From assembly GCA_002787235.1 (NCBI GenBank), contig PCWG01000033.1, forward strand, positions 1-62,437: 62,437 bases of DNA. Reading direction: 5' to 3'. Below the pieces are notes generated by a model. That model did not search any database, was not told the DNA's origin, and saw only the letters and a program-made list of their open reading frames with translations. The stretch is from Nitrospinae bacterium CG11_big_fil_rev_8_21_14_0_20_45_15 (GTDB lineage Bacteria; Nitrospinota; Nitrospinia; Nitrospinales; VA-1). The position numbers and the translations under genes are program-made. Below are positions 60,677-62,437 of this stretch, piece by piece (the first letter of the stretch is position 1; each line of letters begins with the position of its first letter).

Positions 60677-62168
60677 AAAATCTTATTGGTTTGTTGTTAG
60701 TTTGACATTTTTTTGCTTCACATTGGCTCCAATGGAGGCAATGTCCGCTGAAAAGAATACGCTGGGTGCCACCGTTTACAAGCATATGTGCATTTACTGC
60801 CACGGTGCCGACGGTAATGGCGGCGGGAAGGCGGTGGACTATCTTTATCCCTGGCCGCGCGATTTCCGAACTGGAATTTACAAGCGTCGTTCGACGCCTT
60901 CGGGTTCCTTACCTCTTGATTCAGATATTTATAACACCATTGCCGAGGGCATATCAGGCACAGGGATGCCGGCTTGGAAAGATTCCCTGACTTCGGAAGA
61001 AATCTGGGGGGTCGTGCAGTATATCAAGGGATTCTCTGATCGTTTTCTCAACGATAAACCAGCCCTCGCAGTTCAGGTAGATCCCATTCCGCAAGCGACA
61101 CCGGAATCCATCGCGTTGGGTGAAAAGATATATAGGGAAACCCAGTGTTCAAAATGTCACGGTTCCGACCTGAAGGGGCGAGGAGAATTAGCTTATGATT
61201 TATTTGATATTTGGGACCACAAGGTTTTCGTTTACGATTTGACAAATCCCAATGCCTACAAATACGGCTTCGACCAGAAAGACATCTACCTCACCCTTAC
61301 GGCAGGGCTTGACGGAACGCCTATGAAAGCGTATACCCATTTGACCGATGAGGAAAGATGGAACCTGACGCACTACGTCCATTCGCAAATACAGGGGGAT
61401 AAATTCGAGCCGGCAGGTTTCGAAATCAGTATGAATGTGACGACCGTTGAAGGTGAGATCGATTTTGATCCAGAGAACCCGATATGGGAAAAGATTCCTG
61501 CACACGCTGTGCATACCTTGCCCCTAAGCGCACGGAATAATCCGGTCAACCGCATCAAAGTGCAAACAGCAGTCAATGATGAAGCAATCGCGTTTCGTCT
61601 GCAATGGAGCGATCCCAATCCCGACCGCAGTTCGACCCGCCATGAGGATTTCAAAGATGCTGTGGCTATAGAGTTTGCATTGGGAGATGCTGTACTGCAC
61701 AAACACGGACACAGCGAGCCATTTTTTGGCATGGGAAATCGTGCGAAGGTGGTCAATATCTGGCAATGGCGTGCCGACTGGCAAACAGAAATTGAAACAA
61801 AAAAGAAACTGGAATACGCGACAGACGGGATCGATTTAGATGTCATGATATTTGGCGGTGAAGTCAATCCCGTAGACTCCCTGAATCCATTCAGAGACGT
61901 TCCTGTCGAAGAAATGAATGCCGAAGGTTTTGGTACTTTGACACCACAACCCCAAACCAAGCAGAATATTTTAGGCAAAGGGGTATGGAAAGATGGAATT
62001 TGGACAGTGGTTTTTTACAGAACCCTGGAGACTTTGAACAAGTGGGATATTGTATTTCAGAATGAGAGACCCGTGCTCATCGCTTTTGCAATTTGGGACG
62101 GTTCCAATCAGGATCGTAACGGACGCAAAGTGATTTCCATGTGGCAGAAACTTGAAATGCCGAATTGA
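60666..62168 (+). CDS. Diheme cytochrome c with EB_dh domain, nitrite oxidoreductase gamma (NxrC)-like
   Basis: 500 residues. A signal peptide (to about 28) precedes two c-type domains, CIYCH (42-46, Met101) and CSKCH (161-165, Met220), then from about 255 an ethylbenzene-dehydrogenase-gamma-like heme-b domain with PFFGMGNRAKVVNIWQWRADWQ (probable Met356 ligand). This architecture is proposed for gamma subunits of Nitrospina/Nitrospira nitrite oxidoreductase and occurs in other DMSO-reductase type II systems. Alpha and beta subunit genes are not in the window, so the role is a candidate only. Confidence 0.75.
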   Translation: MFAKKSYWFVVSLTFFCFTLAPMEAMSAEKNTLGATVYKHMCIYCHGADGNGGGKAVDYLYPWPRDFRTGIYKRRSTPSGSLPLDSDIYNTIAEGISGTGMPAWKDSLTSEEIWGVVQYIKGFSDRFLNDKPALAVQVDPIPQATPESIALGEKIYRETQCSKCHGSDLKGRGELAYDLFDIWDHKVFVYDLTNPNAYKYGFDQKDIYLTLTAGLDGTPMKAYTHLTDEERWNLTHYVHSQIQGDKFEPAGFEISMNVTTVEGEIDFDPENPIWEKIPAHAVHTLPLSARNNPVNRIKVQTAVNDEAIAFRLQWSDPNPDRSSTRHEDFKDAVAIEFALGDAVLHKHGHSEPFFGMGNRAKVVNIWQWRADWQTEIETKKKLEYATDGIDLDVMIFGGEVNPVDSLNPFRDVPVEEMNAEGFGTLTPQPQTKQNILGKGVWKDGIWTVVFYRTLETLNKWDIVFQNERPVLIAFAIWDGSNQDRNGRKVISMWQKLEMPN

Positions 62169-62226
62169 GGTTGCCTCAAGTAGGTTGCTAAATAATTGAT
62201 TTTGTTAATCACCAAATGGGGGGAAC

Positions 62227-62437
62227 ATGTCGGAAGAAGAAATAAGCGAAGCCAGCGATGGTGAATCTACAGAGGAAGAATTTTTTCCTGCACAAAAAAT
62301 CGAAAATTTTGACGAAGTGTTGGAAGAAGATGAATTCGATGAAATTGATGAGGTAGAAGAGGAAGTCAGGCCTGAAAGAGGTGCCTATATGGTATTGGGG
62401 CAGGGAGATTTTTCCATGATCCAGGCCAACCGCGGGG
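62227..62437 (+). CDS. Start of a highly acidic protein (truncated by window end)
   Basis: The visible 70 codons begin with a run of Glu/Asp (about 24 of the first 52 residues acidic), then a more ordinary segment RGAYMVLGQGDFSMIQAN. No signal peptide is evident. A poly-G ribosome-site-like stretch precedes the ATG. The product cannot be named; it may continue as a longer protein beyond the window. It is 58 nt downstream of the NxrC-like gene. Confidence 0.55.
   Translation, partial: MSEEEISEASDGESTEEEFFPAQKIENFDEVLEEDEFDEIDEVEEEVRPERGAYMVLGQGDFSMIQANRG

Overview
The window looks like a chromosomal segment of a Gram-negative, cytochrome-rich bacterium. LPS heptose epimerase, a Wzx-type flippase, lipoproteins and many signal peptides indicate an outer membrane. 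Five c-type cytochrome genes, a ferredoxin-type nitrite reductase beside a formate/nitrite channel, and at the right end a diheme cytochrome c joined to an ethylbenzene-dehydrogenase-gamma-like heme-b domain (the architecture proposed for nitrite oxidoreductase gamma subunits) suggest a nitrite oxidiser, most likely Nitrospina-like (Nitrospinota). That assignment is inferred from gene content; no rRNA or marker search was possible. I found no tRNA, rRNA, CRISPR array, insertion sequence or complete prophage.

Layout. 1-1.7 kb: an AT-rich islet with a stand-alone RelA/SpoT-domain protein, between two hairpin terminators. 1.7-8.2 kb, minus strand: xseB-tlyA, a YdjM-like membrane protein, a small unknown membrane protein translationally coupled to a DNA C5-cytosine methyltransferase, then four tandem monoheme cytochromes c, an exported DUF1264 protein and an exported DUF1566 protein. 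8.4-10 kb, plus: an exported SAM methyltransferase and a BASS-family transporter. 10-13.3 kb, minus: surface-glycan genes (methyltransferase, NeuB-like sialic/nonulosonate synthase, Wzx). 13.5-21.2 kb: parvulins, Maf, a coupled zinc-ribbon/SUMF-like/UMF1 transporter operon, HbpS, ankyrin and nuclease proteins. 21.6-26 kb, plus: MBL hydrolase, DUF898-M48 protease pair, hldD. 26-35.7 kb, minus: UPF0182, thioredoxin-like protein, radical SAM, TrkH, a cluster-less radical-SAM-like protein, Mpl and a lipoprotein. 35.8-46.8 kb: mixed housekeeping (methyltransferases, MBL, SspB, DHH phosphoesterase, zinc ribbon, ferritin-like, MidA-like, TPR, ADP-ribosylglycohydrolase, DCC-LMF fusion). 47-49.6 kb, plus: nirA and nirC, with a sigma-54-like promoter before nirA. 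49.6-51.2 kb: a receiver lacking its phospho-acceptor and an orphan coiled-coil protein. 51.3-59.5 kb: glyoxalase, phosphomannomutase and a plus-strand glycosylation operon (two GT-C membrane proteins, a GT2, a two-domain methyltransferase). 59.7-62.4 kb: STAS protein, an exported unknown protein overlapping the NxrC-like cytochrome gene, and the start of a very acidic protein cut by the window end.

Functional threads: (i) periplasmic electron transfer (cytochrome cassette and NxrC-like protein), (ii) nitrite uptake and assimilation under probable nitrogen control, (iii) cell-envelope glycan synthesis (hldD, Mpl, PMM, NeuB-like, Wzx, GT-C/GT2), and (iv) several proteins that look like catalytically altered family members (receiver without Asp, SUMF without cysteines, radical-SAM fold without the cluster motif, DHH protein without the first-motif His). 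The most unusual arrangement is the DNA methyltransferase placed 9 nt behind the last cytochrome gene and sharing a stop/start base with an unknown membrane protein.
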